Shown one piece after another: positions 33,680 through 43,157 of a stretch of DNA of 64,000 bases; positions within the stretch are counted from its first letter, which is position 1; the number at the start of each line of letters is the position of its first letter. The stretch comes from Lacisediminihabitans profunda (GTDB taxonomy: Bacteria > Actinomycetota > Actinomycetes > Actinomycetales > Microbacteriaceae). The position numbers were made by a program, and so were the translations under genes. Location of the stretch: contig NZ_VRMG01000009.1 in assembly GCF_008040105.1 (NCBI RefSeq), positions 310,001 to 374,000 on the forward strand, given 5' to 3'. The notes beneath the pieces were generated by a model. It did no database searches and was not told where the DNA came from. It saw only the letters and a list, made by a program, of their open reading frames with translations.

Positions 33680-35335
33680 GTGGACAACGAAGCGAAACAA
33701 TATGACGGCGATGTCATTGTCGTGGGCGCTGGTCCGGTCGGCATGACCGCAGCGATATTGCTCGCCAAGCTCGGGCTTTCAGTTGTCATTCTTGAGCAGC
33801 AGGAAACACCGAGTTCTGCCCCGAAGGCGATCAGCCTGGACGACGAATCGCTGCGGACCTATCAGGCCGCCGGTGTCGTGGATCGAGTGTTGTCGATTAT
33901 CGTGCCCGGCACCGGGACCATGTATTACGGCGTCGACGGCGAGGTCCTCTTCCATGCTCGAGGCCCGGTTCCATATCGACTGGGGCATCCGTTCAAGAAC
34001 CCATTTGCGCAACCAGACCTGGAGCGCGTGCTGCGCGACGTGATTCTTGAGCAGCCGGGAATTGACCTTCGCTACGGGTCGACCGTCTTCGAGCTGGACC
34101 AGGACATCGCCGGGGTCTCTATCGAGGTCGAAACGAGCGGTGGTGTGCGGTCCCTTCGCAGTAGATACCTCATCGGCGCAGACGGCGGACGTTCCACCAT
34201 TCGCGAGAGTCTCGGGATCACGATGACGGGCAAGAGCCACCCCGAAACCTGGCTCGTGATCGACACTCTCGAAGACGAGCACCAAGAGCGCTACGGCATG
34301 CACCACGGCGAGCCGGCTCGTCCGCACGTCATCGTGCCCGGGCTCGACGGACGATGCCGATACGAATTCCTTCTCTTCGATGGCGAAGGAACGGCGGGGC
34401 AAGATCCGGGCTTCGAACTGATGCGCACTCTGCTTGCCCCCTATCGTGACTTGCGTCCCGAACAAATCGAGCGCGCAGTGAATTACCGATTCAACGCGCT
34501 GAATGCCGATTCATGGAAAAGCGGACGGGCGTTCCTTGCGGGAGATGCGGCCCACATGATGCCGCCCTTCGCTGGGCAGGGGCTTAACTCAGGAATCCGT
34601 GACGTCACCAACCTGTGTTGGAAACTGGCCGCGGCGGTCAAGGGACGGCTCTCCGAGATCGCACTCGACAGCTATCAAGACGAGCGAAAGCCTCACGCGC
34701 AGGCAACAATCCGACTCTCGGAACGACTCGGCCGGGTCGTGATGACAACGTCGCCACGCCTGGCCGGCTGGCGTGATTCAACGATTCGCACCGCACTCGC
34801 GACGCCGGCGGGTCGCACCTATCTGGAAGAGATGCGCTACCGCCCCACCATTCGGTTCGAGAAGGGGCTCATCGTTCATTCGAACAGCCAACCGCGTATC
34901 GGCAAGGGCATCTCTCAGCCGCGCGTGTTCGATGCCGAATCGCACCGACCGCGGATGTTCGACGAGGTGGTCGCAGGGGGGTGGTCGATTGTGGGCGTCG
35001 ACGTCGATCCCGAGGATTGGGTGCTGGTGGCGCAACTTCGCGATCGCGCACACGCTCGCGCCATTCACATTCCTACTAGCGATTCGTTCCCGCGGTTGAC
35101 CGGTCGGGCCCGTGTGCTCGTCGACCTCGATGGAAGCCTCAACCGTGAATTCGAGTCCTTCGTCGGACATTTTGTACTGATTCGTCCAGACCACATCATC
35201 GCGGCAGTCTGGCGTCCCACCGAAACCGAACGGATTCTCCGGCAGACGCGCGAGTGGTTTCCCCACTCGGCGGTCGCGGCACGCCTCGTCGAACCAGAGT
35301 CCACCGTCACCACCAGAGCAGGAGTTGAAAGATGA
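33680..35335 (+). CDS. FAD-dependent aromatic monooxygenase, class A (MhpA-like)
   Basis: 551 residues from the GTG at 33680. The FAD motif GAGPVG (16-21), the DG motif IGADGGRSTIR and the GD motif FLAGDAAHMMPPFAGQG are complete, and the C-terminal thioredoxin-like domain typical of phenol/3-hydroxyphenylpropionate hydroxylases follows. It would hydroxylate a phenolic ring with NAD(P)H and oxygen, making a catechol. Its stop overlaps the extradiol dioxygenase start (ATGA), tying the two steps together. Confidence 0.88.
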   Translation: MDNEAKQYDGDVIVVGAGPVGMTAAILLAKLGLSVVILEQQETPSSAPKAISLDDESLRTYQAAGVVDRVLSIIVPGTGTMYYGVDGEVLFHARGPVPYRLGHPFKNPFAQPDLERVLRDVILEQPGIDLRYGSTVFELDQDIAGVSIEVETSGGVRSLRSRYLIGADGGRSTIRESLGITMTGKSHPETWLVIDTLEDEHQERYGMHHGEPARPHVIVPGLDGRCRYEFLLFDGEGTAGQDPGFELMRTLLAPYRDLRPEQIERAVNYRFNALNADSWKSGRAFLAGDAAHMMPPFAGQGLNSGIRDVTNLCWKLAAAVKGRLSEIALDSYQDERKPHAQATIRLSERLGRVVMTTSPRLAGWRDSTIRTALATPAGRTYLEEMRYRPTIRFEKGLIVHSNSQPRIGKGISQPRVFDAESHRPRMFDEVVAGGWSIVGVDVDPEDWVLVAQLRDRAHARAIHIPTSDSFPRLTGRARVLVDLDGSLNREFESFVGHFVLIRPDHIIAAVWRPTETERILRQTREWFPHSAVAARLVEPESTVTTRAGVER

Positions 35336-36258
35336 AAGCGGAACGAATTGTCCTTGCCCAGAAAGACGCGGTGGGATCACTCCGGCATACCGCCGTGTCG
35401 CACCTGGCCCTTCGAGTACCCGACGTCGCCGCGACGGCGGAATTTTATGGGCGGATTCTCGGACTTGTCGTGCACGAACCTCTGGCGAATGGCGGTCTGC
35501 GTCTCGGATGGGGGGTCGGCCATCACGTACTCGACTTGCTCGAAGGTGCACGTGCGCTCGACCACTACGCGTTCGAGGTACGCGACTTCGACGGCGTTGC
35601 GGCAATCAGAGATCGGCTGCAGGCCGCCGGCTACACAGTCTCGAGCGTCGATGTCGATCTCATTGACAGCTCGATCGGGCATGCACACGGCATCAGCGTC
35701 GTAGATCCCGACGGAAACACCGTGCAGTTTCACTCGCCCGTTTGGCGACAGGGCGAGGGAGCCGCTACCCCCGGGCGTCGTCCGGTGAAATACCAGCACA
35801 TCACACTCGGCACGACCGATGTCACGCCCCTCGCGGCGTTCTTCACTGACATTGTCGGATTCCAGATCTCCGACCAGCTCGACGATGGGCGTTTCGCCTG
35901 GCTGCGCAGCGACAAGGATCACCACACTCTGGCCATCGTCAACGTCGGCGAGGCCGGCAACGTCGATCACTACTCATACGACCTGGCCGAGTGGGAGGAC
36001 TTCAAGTCGTGGTGCGACAAACTCACCGAATACGACGTCGATGTGGCTTGGGGTCCTGGTCGCCACGGACCGGGAAACAACCTCTTCGTGTTCTTCGACG
36101 ACCCCGCTGGGAACCACGTCGAGTTGTCTGCGGAGATGGAAAAGTTCTACGACGATCGAGTGACCTATGTGCCGCGGCGGTGGGAGCCACTACCAAAGAC
36201 CGTGAATCTCTGGGGTGGGCAGACCCCCTCGTGGCGTCGTGTCGGTGGAACGGCCTGA
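35332..36258 (+). CDS. Extradiol ring-cleavage dioxygenase (type I, two VOC domains)
   Basis: 308 residues in two vicinal-oxygen-chelate halves. The iron ligands of the active C-terminal half are His156 (QHITLG), His213 (DHYSYDL) and Glu264 (HVELSAEM). The family (BphC, catechol 2,3-dioxygenase) splits catechols next to the hydroxyl pair. It is coupled by 4-bp overlap to the monooxygenase and is followed 3 bp later by the FAH-family gene. The exact catechol is unknown. Confidence 0.9.
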   Translation: MKAERIVLAQKDAVGSLRHTAVSHLALRVPDVAATAEFYGRILGLVVHEPLANGGLRLGWGVGHHVLDLLEGARALDHYAFEVRDFDGVAAIRDRLQAAGYTVSSVDVDLIDSSIGHAHGISVVDPDGNTVQFHSPVWRQGEGAATPGRRPVKYQHITLGTTDVTPLAAFFTDIVGFQISDQLDDGRFAWLRSDKDHHTLAIVNVGEAGNVDHYSYDLAEWEDFKSWCDKLTEYDVDVAWGPGRHGPGNNLFVFFDDPAGNHVELSAEMEKFYDDRVTYVPRRWEPLPKTVNLWGGQTPSWRRVGGTA

Positions 36259-36261
36259 GAC

Positions 36262-37095
36262 GTGTACTACGCCAGCTATTTTCACCGCGGTGAGCCCGGT
36301 GTGGCAGAAGTGCGAGACGGCCTTCTCGTTCCTCTCGCCGAACTCACCGAGATCTCCGCCAAGACCAGCACCGATGATCTCGCGAACGCTCGTCGGTTGC
36401 CGAGTGACGCCATCTCCCTCGAGTCAGTGACGCTAAGGCCGGTGGTGCCTAATCCCAGGAAGATCATCTGTGTCGGTCTCAACTATCTGGACCACGTTGA
36501 AGAGGCGAAGCGGGACCTCCCTGCCTATCCCGTGCTGTTTGCCAAATTCGCTTCCAGCCTGATCGGCCCCGATGACGCCATCATCCTGCCTCCGGAATCG
36601 GAACAGGTCGACTACGAAGGCGAACTCGCCGTTGTGATCGGGCGCCCCGGCCGCAGAATCTCGGAGGACGATGCACTGAACCACGTCCTCGGGTATTCAG
36701 TTGCCAACGACGTGACGATGCGTGACTACCAGTACAAAACCCACCAATGGCTGCAGGGAAAGGCGTGGGACTCGTCCACGCCTGTTGGGCCGTTCATTCG
36801 AGTGGCGAGCACTGTCGACATGGCGAACGCGGTGATCCGGACCACCTTGAATGGGCGAGTGGTGCAGGATTCCGACCTCTCGCATCTAATTTTTTCGATT
36901 CCTCGACTCATCGCCGTGATTTCTGATTTCACGGCACTCTCGCCCGGCGACATCATTCTGACCGGCACACCGGGCGGAGTCGGATTCAGGCGAGATCCGC
37001 AAGTGTTTCTTCGCCCTGGGGATTCGATCACGGTCGAGATAGACGGAGTCGGCGCGCTTACATCTGGCGTCCGAGCGGAACAGGCGTCACTTTAG
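36262..37095 (+). CDS. Fumarylacetoacetate hydrolase family protein (FAH 1)
   Basis: 277 residues, GTG start. The catalytic domain begins around residue 60 (PRKIICVGLNYLDHVEEA) and has the metal ligands in DYEGELAVVIG and VANDVTMRD, then GKAWDSSTPVGPF and TGTPGGVGF. Members cleave or decarboxylate ring-fission products (HpcE, MhpD-like, 2-hydroxyhepta-2,4-diene-dioate isomerase). Placed right after the extradiol gene, it should act on the meta-cleavage product. Confidence 0.88.
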   Translation: MYYASYFHRGEPGVAEVRDGLLVPLAELTEISAKTSTDDLANARRLPSDAISLESVTLRPVVPNPRKIICVGLNYLDHVEEAKRDLPAYPVLFAKFASSLIGPDDAIILPPESEQVDYEGELAVVIGRPGRRISEDDALNHVLGYSVANDVTMRDYQYKTHQWLQGKAWDSSTPVGPFIRVASTVDMANAVIRTTLNGRVVQDSDLSHLIFSIPRLIAVISDFTALSPGDIILTGTPGGVGFRRDPQVFLRPGDSITVEIDGVGALTSGVRAEQASL

Positions 37096-37170
37096 CCCTC
37101 AATCCGCGCACCACAACGCACCACCTGAAAATCCGCATAGCCGCAATGAAGCGAAGGAGAAATCAGCAAC

Positions 37171-38331
37171 ATGAACATCACAGTGAACCCAGAAAGACAG
37201 AAGAAGGCCCATCGAGTGGTGATCGCCGCTGCCGTCGTGACAGCGACGGTCGCACTTCTCGCGGCATGCTCCTCGCCGGGATCGCCGCAAGGCCACGCCG
37301 CGTCGACCGCCGGCGACATCGTGCAAATCAAGGCGTTCTCATCTGTGCCCAAGCCGGGACCCACGATCGACGTGAACTCCCTCAAGGGAAAGACCGTGTA
37401 TTGGATTCCCATCACTACCCAAGCCTCCGTGTTCACAGTCGAACAGGCAGCGGCAACTGAGGCTCTCGCCGCCGCGGGAATCAAACTCCAGCTCTGTGAT
37501 GGTGAGGCAAATCCCGCAACGGTTGCCAAGTGCGTGAACCAGGCGATCGCGGCCAAGGCCGGGGGAATTATCAGTCCTTCCATCCCGCCGGAATTCGCAC
37601 AGCAGGCGTACGCTTCCGCGATCGCGGCGGGCATCCCACTCGAGTTCGTAAACGCGAAAGACTCCTCTGTCCCGGCGGGCTGGGAGAAGCTTGCGGCCTC
37701 GTTCCCGTCGAACTTCGTCGATCAGGCGAAGATCAACGACGATCTGATCATCAAGGACTCTGGCGGAAAGGCGAACGTCCTGATGATCAAGGTGACGGAC
37801 AGTAGTGTCACCACGCATGCGTTCGACGTCGGGATGAAGAAGTACCTTCAAGACACTTGTGCGGGCTGCGGGATCGACACAGTGGAGGTGGGCAGCACAA
37901 CCGTGTCAAACCTGTCAGCACAGGTAAGCGCGGCGCTGGTGAAAAACCCCAAGATCAACTACGTGTTCCCCGAATTCGATTCGTTCTCAGCGCCAGTAGT
38001 CCAGGCGATTCGCCAGTTGAACAAGAGCTCATCGATAAAGGTCGTCACGATGCTTGGCCAGCTCGATGGGCTCCAGCGCGTGCGTGATGGCGGAGCTTTC
38101 GCAGACACGGGCTACAGTCTCGCTGCTCTCGGGTGGAACGAAGTTGACATCATGCTCCGACTGATGCTTGGAAAGACCCCAGACGTCGGCGCCTACCGCA
38201 CGCCGATCCGCACTTTCACAAGCGCCAACATCGGAAAGTTCGATCTGACCCAGGCGGGCTGGCAGAGCGGGAAGTGGACATCTGACGATGACTTCCGCGC
38301 GATGTACAAGTCACTCTGGTCGGTTGGATAG
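37171..38331 (+). CDS. Substrate-binding lipoprotein of an RbsB-like ABC importer
   Basis: 386 residues with a lipoprotein signal (VALLAAC, Cys33). The body is a type 1 periplasmic-binding fold (Peripla_BP_4): WIPITTQASVFTVEQAAATEAL, then CVNQAIAAKAGGIISPSIPP. Such proteins usually bind monosaccharides, but in catabolic clusters they also serve aromatic or cyclic compounds. It heads a three-gene importer (binding protein, ATPase, permease) inside the island. Confidence 0.87.
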   Translation: MNITVNPERQKKAHRVVIAAAVVTATVALLAACSSPGSPQGHAASTAGDIVQIKAFSSVPKPGPTIDVNSLKGKTVYWIPITTQASVFTVEQAAATEALAAAGIKLQLCDGEANPATVAKCVNQAIAAKAGGIISPSIPPEFAQQAYASAIAAGIPLEFVNAKDSSVPAGWEKLAASFPSNFVDQAKINDDLIIKDSGGKANVLMIKVTDSSVTTHAFDVGMKKYLQDTCAGCGIDTVEVGSTTVSNLSAQVSAALVKNPKINYVFPEFDSFSAPVVQAIRQLNKSSSIKVVTMLGQLDGLQRVRDGGAFADTGYSLAALGWNEVDIMLRLMLGKTPDVGAYRTPIRTFTSANIGKFDLTQAGWQSGKWTSDDDFRAMYKSLWSVG

Positions 38332-38399
38332 TCCACTACCCGCCCCTTCCTGGGGAGCACCCTCACCAGCCGATGGATTGTGCACTGGAGGCGCAACGC

Positions 38400-39974
38400 A
38401 TGACAATATCCACACACGCTGACACCAGCGTCGACCCGGCATTGTTCCGGTCGCGGCTGATGATGTCGGGCATCAACAAGACGTTTGGCCGTAACGCCGT
38501 CTTGACGGATGCCGGCATCGAGGTGCTCCCCGGGGAGATCCATGGTCTCTTGGGTCAAAACGGCAGTGGCAAGTCCACTCTCATCAAGATCCTCTCGGGG
38601 CTGTACCGACCCGATGGTGAGGATGCCGTGATTCGGGTCGACGGGACCGACGTGGTACAACCGATCACACCGGTCGGCGTCATGAGTCAAGGCGTCACCA
38701 TCATCCATCAGAGTCTCGGACTGATTCCTGGACACTCGGTGACGGAGAATATCCGGTTAGGGACATTGTCCGGACGGCGATTTGGCCGTTTCATCGACTG
38801 GTCATACGAGCGTGAGCAGGCACGACTGACCCTCGAACGCATGCAGTCCGATATCGATCCCGACCGACTTGTCGACCTCTTGCACGTTGGCCAGCGAGCG
38901 ACCGTGGCAATAGCGCGAGCGCTACAAGTGATCGTGCCCGGATCAGGATGTGTGGTTCTTGACGAATCGACCCAATCGCTGTCTCGAGAGGTGCTTCCTG
39001 AGTTCTACGGCACGATCAGGCAACTGGCTCGGCAGGGCACGTCAATTGTTCTTGTCAGCCATCGATTGGATGAGGTCCTCACCCTCGCGGACCGGGTGAC
39101 AATCCTTCGCGATGGCCGCGTAACTGCGGCCGGCGTCGCTACCCACGGCATGTCGGAAGCGCAACTGTCGAAGGAGATACTCGGCCGCCAGTTGATCGCC
39201 TTCAACCGGGTCGAGAAGATGGCGATTCCTGATGCCGAGCCATTTGGCGCCCGAGAGCCCGCGGTCAGGCTCCGTGGAGTGACTGGAGAAGTGCTTCGCG
39301 GGGTCGACATCGATGTGCATGCGGGGGAGGTAGTCGGCGTAATAGGAGCGACAGAAGCAGGGCACGAGGAACTGCCGTACGTCATAACGGGGGCTCACTC
39401 GTCCACAGCGGCGGGGTCGATCGAAATCCACACCGCGATTCGGGACCTGGCTGAACTCAGAGTCAGCCAGTCTCTGGCCGATGGCGTCGTTCTAGTGCCT
39501 ACTGACCGGGCGGGCCAGGGTCTCGCACTCGGCGAGACCGCGATCAGCAACGTTTCGTTGCCTCGCGTGCGCGACAAGTCCCGTCATGGAATCCTTCGTG
39601 CCGCATGGCAGAAGGAGGAGTTTTCTGCTGCTTGCGCAATGTTGAACATTTCGCCTCCCGACCCCGATCAGCTCGCTGCATCCTTCAGTGGCGGTAACCA
39701 ACAGAAGCTGCTGTTGGCCAAATGGCTTCTTCAGAAACCTCGATTCTTCGTCCTTCACGAGCCGACTCAGGCCGTTGACGTGGGGGCGCGAGCGGACATA
39801 CTCCGCGCCATCAGCGCGATCGCCGCGGAAGGGGTACCCGTCCTCGTGAGTTCGATCGAGGCGGAGGACCTGTCCCTGATCTGCGATCGAATCATCGTGC
39901 TTCAAGACGGACAGAATTCCCGGGAGCTGACGAGGCCATTCACGCCCGAGCAGGTCCAGGAAGCCATCGGATGA
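38400..39974 (+). CDS. ABC transporter ATPase with two nucleotide-binding domains (RbsA-like)
   Basis: 524 residues from the ATG at 38400, which has GGAGG 8 bp upstream; an ATG at 38373 lacks one. The first half has Walker A GQNGSGKST (52-60) and Walker B VVLDEST (Ser replaces the usual Pro). The second half lacks a good Walker A (GATEAGHEE), as usual in this family, but has the signature FSGGNQQKLLLAKWL and HEPTQAVDVGA. It energises the importer with the permease that follows. Confidence 0.9.
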   Translation: MTISTHADTSVDPALFRSRLMMSGINKTFGRNAVLTDAGIEVLPGEIHGLLGQNGSGKSTLIKILSGLYRPDGEDAVIRVDGTDVVQPITPVGVMSQGVTIIHQSLGLIPGHSVTENIRLGTLSGRRFGRFIDWSYEREQARLTLERMQSDIDPDRLVDLLHVGQRATVAIARALQVIVPGSGCVVLDESTQSLSREVLPEFYGTIRQLARQGTSIVLVSHRLDEVLTLADRVTILRDGRVTAAGVATHGMSEAQLSKEILGRQLIAFNRVEKMAIPDAEPFGAREPAVRLRGVTGEVLRGVDIDVHAGEVVGVIGATEAGHEELPYVITGAHSSTAAGSIEIHTAIRDLAELRVSQSLADGVVLVPTDRAGQGLALGETAISNVSLPRVRDKSRHGILRAAWQKEEFSAACAMLNISPPDPDQLAASFSGGNQQKLLLAKWLLQKPRFFVLHEPTQAVDVGARADILRAISAIAAEGVPVLVSSIEAEDLSLICDRIIVLQDGQNSRELTRPFTPEQVQEAIG

Positions 39975-40031
39975 CACGTGCCTCTTGGACACTCGCCTCG
40001 CCCCCCTGCCCCCGTTCGGAAGGATTGATCA

Positions 40032-41030
40032 ATGAGCACCACACTTAGCGCTTCTCGCCCCCCAGAGCAGTCTGCAGCCAGGAGCTTGCGCCGACGAATC
40101 ACGTCCCGCTACGGCATCGTCGTCGTCTGGATAGCAATGTCAGCGATCTTCGCGGCGCTCGCGCCCCAGACTTTTCTCACATTCGGCACATTCCAAACGA
40201 TATTCGGGTCCCAGTCAACCCTGGTCTTCCTCGGGATGGCCGCGGTCTGCATTTTCGTGGTTGGCGAATTCGATCTCTCGATTGCCTCAATGATGGGACT
40301 GTCAGCCACCGTTCTCGCAGTTCTCGTGGTGAACCAGGGAGTGCCCGAATGGCTCGCCGTGATCATCGCTCTTGTGGTGGGCGCGGCGGCCGGCGCCGTG
40401 AATGGCTTCGTCATCGTGCGACTGGGAATCGATCCGATCGTGACCACATTGGGGATGAGCGTGCTGCTCTTGGGCGTCGCTCAGGCTATCTCCAACCTCG
40501 TGGCGGTCACCGGGTTGAGCTTCGGCCTCGCCAACCTGGCCGTGTACAACATTCTCGGCCTCCCGCTCGCCTTCTACTACGGGTTGATAGTGGCAATCAT
40601 TTTTGCCCTGGTCCTTGCGTTTACGCCCCTCGGACGCCACATGACCTTCGTCGGCGCGAACCGCGAAGTGGCCAGGCTGAGCGGGATTCCCGTGCAGCGA
40701 ATCCGTTACGGCGCCTACGTCTTTTCCGGCCTAAGTTCTGCTGTGGCGGGAGTTCTGCTCGCAGCGAGCGTGGGCGGCTTCGATTCCAGCACCTCAGGTT
40801 CGTATCTCCTCCCTGCCCTCGCCGCAACCTTCCTCGGCACGGCTGTGGTCCGCCCCGGAACCTTCAATCCGATCGGAACTCTGATCACGATCTACTTCTT
40901 GGTGACCGGCATCGTGGGCCTTCAGCTCCTTGGCTATTCAAGCTGGGTCAGCAACGTGTTCTACGGGGCAGCTCTGATCATCGCCGTCACGATCTCGACG
41001 ATCGCGCGCTCTCGACTGCTCCGACGATGA
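40032..41030 (+). CDS. ABC transporter permease (RbsC-like)
   Basis: 332 residues with about eight to ten predicted membrane segments and the BPD_transp_2 pattern (VVGEFDLSIASMMGLSA, NGFVIVRLGIDPIVTTLGM, GANREVARLSGIPVQRI). GGAAGG lies 8 bp before the ATG. Its stop overlaps an in-frame ATG at 41027 that could be an alternative start of the next gene. Only one permease is present, so it probably forms a homodimer. Confidence 0.9.
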   Translation: MSTTLSASRPPEQSAARSLRRRITSRYGIVVVWIAMSAIFAALAPQTFLTFGTFQTIFGSQSTLVFLGMAAVCIFVVGEFDLSIASMMGLSATVLAVLVVNQGVPEWLAVIIALVVGAAAGAVNGFVIVRLGIDPIVTTLGMSVLLLGVAQAISNLVAVTGLSFGLANLAVYNILGLPLAFYYGLIVAIIFALVLAFTPLGRHMTFVGANREVARLSGIPVQRIRYGAYVFSGLSSAVAGVLLAASVGGFDSSTSGSYLLPALAATFLGTAVVRPGTFNPIGTLITIYFLVTGIVGLQLLGYSSWVSNVFYGAALIIAVTISTIARSRLLRR

Positions 41031-41098
41031 CCGGCAACGTCATCGACCCCATCGGCGCGACAGTGCACCAATCTCGACCAAAGAAGGCAGCATCACCA

Positions 41099-42223
41099 AT
41101 GAATAGGGAATTCGTCGTCGCGACTCGCGTCGTGTCCGGTCTCGGGGCTCTCGGTGCTTTGCCCACCGAGTTGGTCAAGCTCTCGGCCGAACGCATCGTT
41201 GTCGTGGCTGACCAGGGCGTCTCCGACGTCGGACTTCTGGAAAAGATCCTGGCGCGCATACCCGACGGGTTGATTGTGGCTCGCTGTCTCGTCGGTCCGA
41301 ACCCCGACGTCCACACTGTCGAGCTCGCGTCTGAGCAAGCGCGCCTCGCTCGCGCCGATGTGGTGCTTGCAGTTGGTGGCGGAAGTGCGTTGGGTGCAGC
41401 GAAAGCGGTTGCCATCCGGTTGACGAATCCCAGAAGGATCGATGAGTACGAGGGGGTGGGGCGAGTGCCAAACATGCCGGCACCGACCGTCGCAGTCCCG
41501 ACGACTGCGGGCAGCGGAAGCGAAGTGTCCACTGTGCTGGTGCTGCATGAGGAGGGGCGCGCGGAAGAACTCGTCGTGCGCTCTCCCGGCTGTGAGCCGC
41601 GCGTGGCCATCCTTGACGGCACAGTGCTCCGCAATCTTCCGTGGGCTCCCCTGGTGTTCGCCTCACTTGACGCCTTGTCGCACTGCATCGAATCCACCTG
41701 GACGCGGCGCCAAACACTCTTCACCGAATCGTTGGCGCTGCGCGCCGCCCAGACGATCATCGATGCGCTTCCGGTCGCGGTCGAAGGTGTCGCTTCCGGG
41801 CGAAACGCGAGCGGCGAAAACGACGCCACTTTGCAACTGTTGCTCGAGGCGAGCTGTGCGGCGAATATGGCTTGCGGTAACAGCGGCCTTGCACTGGTGC
41901 ACGCGTTGTCGACTGCGCCGTCTGTGCACATTGCGCACGGGCTGCAAAACGGGATTCTCCTTCCTCATGTTGCCCTTTTCAACGCGGAAGTGACGACGGC
42001 GGCCGCCCGAGTGCTCGTGAGCCAGCTGGACTCCCTGTATGCCCGGATCGGGTTCACCGCGACTTTCAGCGGTGGAGCGGTCGGACCCGAAGAGAGCGAA
42101 GCGATGATCGCCGCCAGCACCGGACACCCGTTCAGAAAGAACAACTTGCGAGAGGCGACCGATGACGAGCTTCGATCCATTCTCCGAAACGCAGGTGCCG
42201 TCGTCGATCGGCTCAAGGGGTAA
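41099..42223 (+). CDS. Iron-containing alcohol dehydrogenase, maleylacetate reductase-like
   Basis: 374 residues from the ATG at 41099 (AAGAAGG upstream); an ATG at 41027 overlapping the permease stop would add 24. The NAD loop is AVGGGSALGAAKA, TTAGSGSEVS is the family motif, and the metal ligands are Asp191, His195, His268 and His280 (HGLQNGILLPH). Maleylacetate reductases share this type. It could reduce an oxo-acid made after ring opening, or act on a simple alcohol. No intradiol dioxygenase is nearby, so a standard hydroxyquinol route is not complete here. Confidence 0.82.
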   Translation: MNREFVVATRVVSGLGALGALPTELVKLSAERIVVVADQGVSDVGLLEKILARIPDGLIVARCLVGPNPDVHTVELASEQARLARADVVLAVGGGSALGAAKAVAIRLTNPRRIDEYEGVGRVPNMPAPTVAVPTTAGSGSEVSTVLVLHEEGRAEELVVRSPGCEPRVAILDGTVLRNLPWAPLVFASLDALSHCIESTWTRRQTLFTESLALRAAQTIIDALPVAVEGVASGRNASGENDATLQLLLEASCAANMACGNSGLALVHALSTAPSVHIAHGLQNGILLPHVALFNAEVTTAAARVLVSQLDSLYARIGFTATFSGGAVGPEESEAMIAASTGHPFRKNNLREATDDELRSILRNAGAVVDRLKG

Positions 42224-42227
42224 CACC

Positions 42228-43157
42228 ATGACCGCACATCTTCGGGCAGATCTACCTCCGGGATTCACGCGTTTCACGCACGGAGAGCTGCTCTGCACCG
42301 TCGTTTCTGATGGGGTTATCCAACTGGGCGCGGCGAGAGACAGCTTCCCGAACGCGGCGCCTTCGCAGGTTGATGAATTGCTGAGGCGGCACTACCTTCC
42401 AACCGACGCCGTGTACCTGAACCAAAACATCCTGGTAGTCGAAGCGGGCGACACGGTCGTCATGTTCGATTCTGGAGTCGGGGCCGATCCGGAGCTTGGG
42501 CGCAAGACCTTCGGCGACCAAACGGGAAAGACGATCCCGAACCTTCGTCTGGCGGGGATCGAGCCAGAAGACATCGACGTGGTGGCCCTCACTCACGCAC
42601 ATCCCGACCACGCGTGGGGATTAGCCGCAGCCGATGGCTCACGCCTGTACCCAAACGCGAAAATCGCAGTTGGCCGAGCAGACTACGACTGGTGGACTGA
42701 CCTGTCGCGTGTGGCCGAACAGCCAACCGAGCACCAGCGTGACCAGATCGTCGGCGCGCAGAAGAACCTCACCGCATACGAAGGCGATCTCATCTTGCTG
42801 AATGGAGGAGAAGCGATCGCCCCGGGCATCCGTGCAATCGCGACCCCCGGCCATAGTCCCGGCCACATGGTCTTCGAGATTTCCAGCGGGGACGACACCA
42901 TGGTCTGTTGGGGCGACCTGTGCCATCATCACGTCCTGCTGCTCGAGCATCCAGAATGGAACTTCGTTTTCGACCACGACGGTGCACGGGCGACCGATCA
43001 ACGCATCCGGATGTACGACTTCGTCGATTCGCAGCGACACGCGGTCTTCGGCTATCACTTCCCATTCCCCGGACACGGCCACTTGCGCCGTGATCTCAGC
43101 GGATTCACCTGGATCCCGTCGGATCTTCCCCGATCCCTGCCGGACGACGCGCCGTGA
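42228..43157 (+). CDS. MBL-fold metallo-hydrolase (MBL 2)
   Basis: 309 residues from the ATG at 42228 (AAGGGG 7 bp upstream). Metal motif HAHPDH (123-128), PGHSPGH, GDLCHHH and YHFPFPG are placed as in MBL 1 and the two proteins are close paralogs. It is 4 bp after the Fe dehydrogenase gene and overlaps the class II aldolase gene by 4 bp (GTGA), so it belongs to a tight operon. Keeping two copies in two operons suggests two related lactone or ester substrates, or separate induction. Confidence 0.87.
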   Translation: MTAHLRADLPPGFTRFTHGELLCTVVSDGVIQLGAARDSFPNAAPSQVDELLRRHYLPTDAVYLNQNILVVEAGDTVVMFDSGVGADPELGRKTFGDQTGKTIPNLRLAGIEPEDIDVVALTHAHPDHAWGLAAADGSRLYPNAKIAVGRADYDWWTDLSRVAEQPTEHQRDQIVGAQKNLTAYEGDLILLNGGEAIAPGIRAIATPGHSPGHMVFEISSGDDTMVCWGDLCHHHVLLLEHPEWNFVFDHDGARATDQRIRMYDFVDSQRHAVFGYHFPFPGHGHLRRDLSGFTWIPSDLPRSLPDDAP

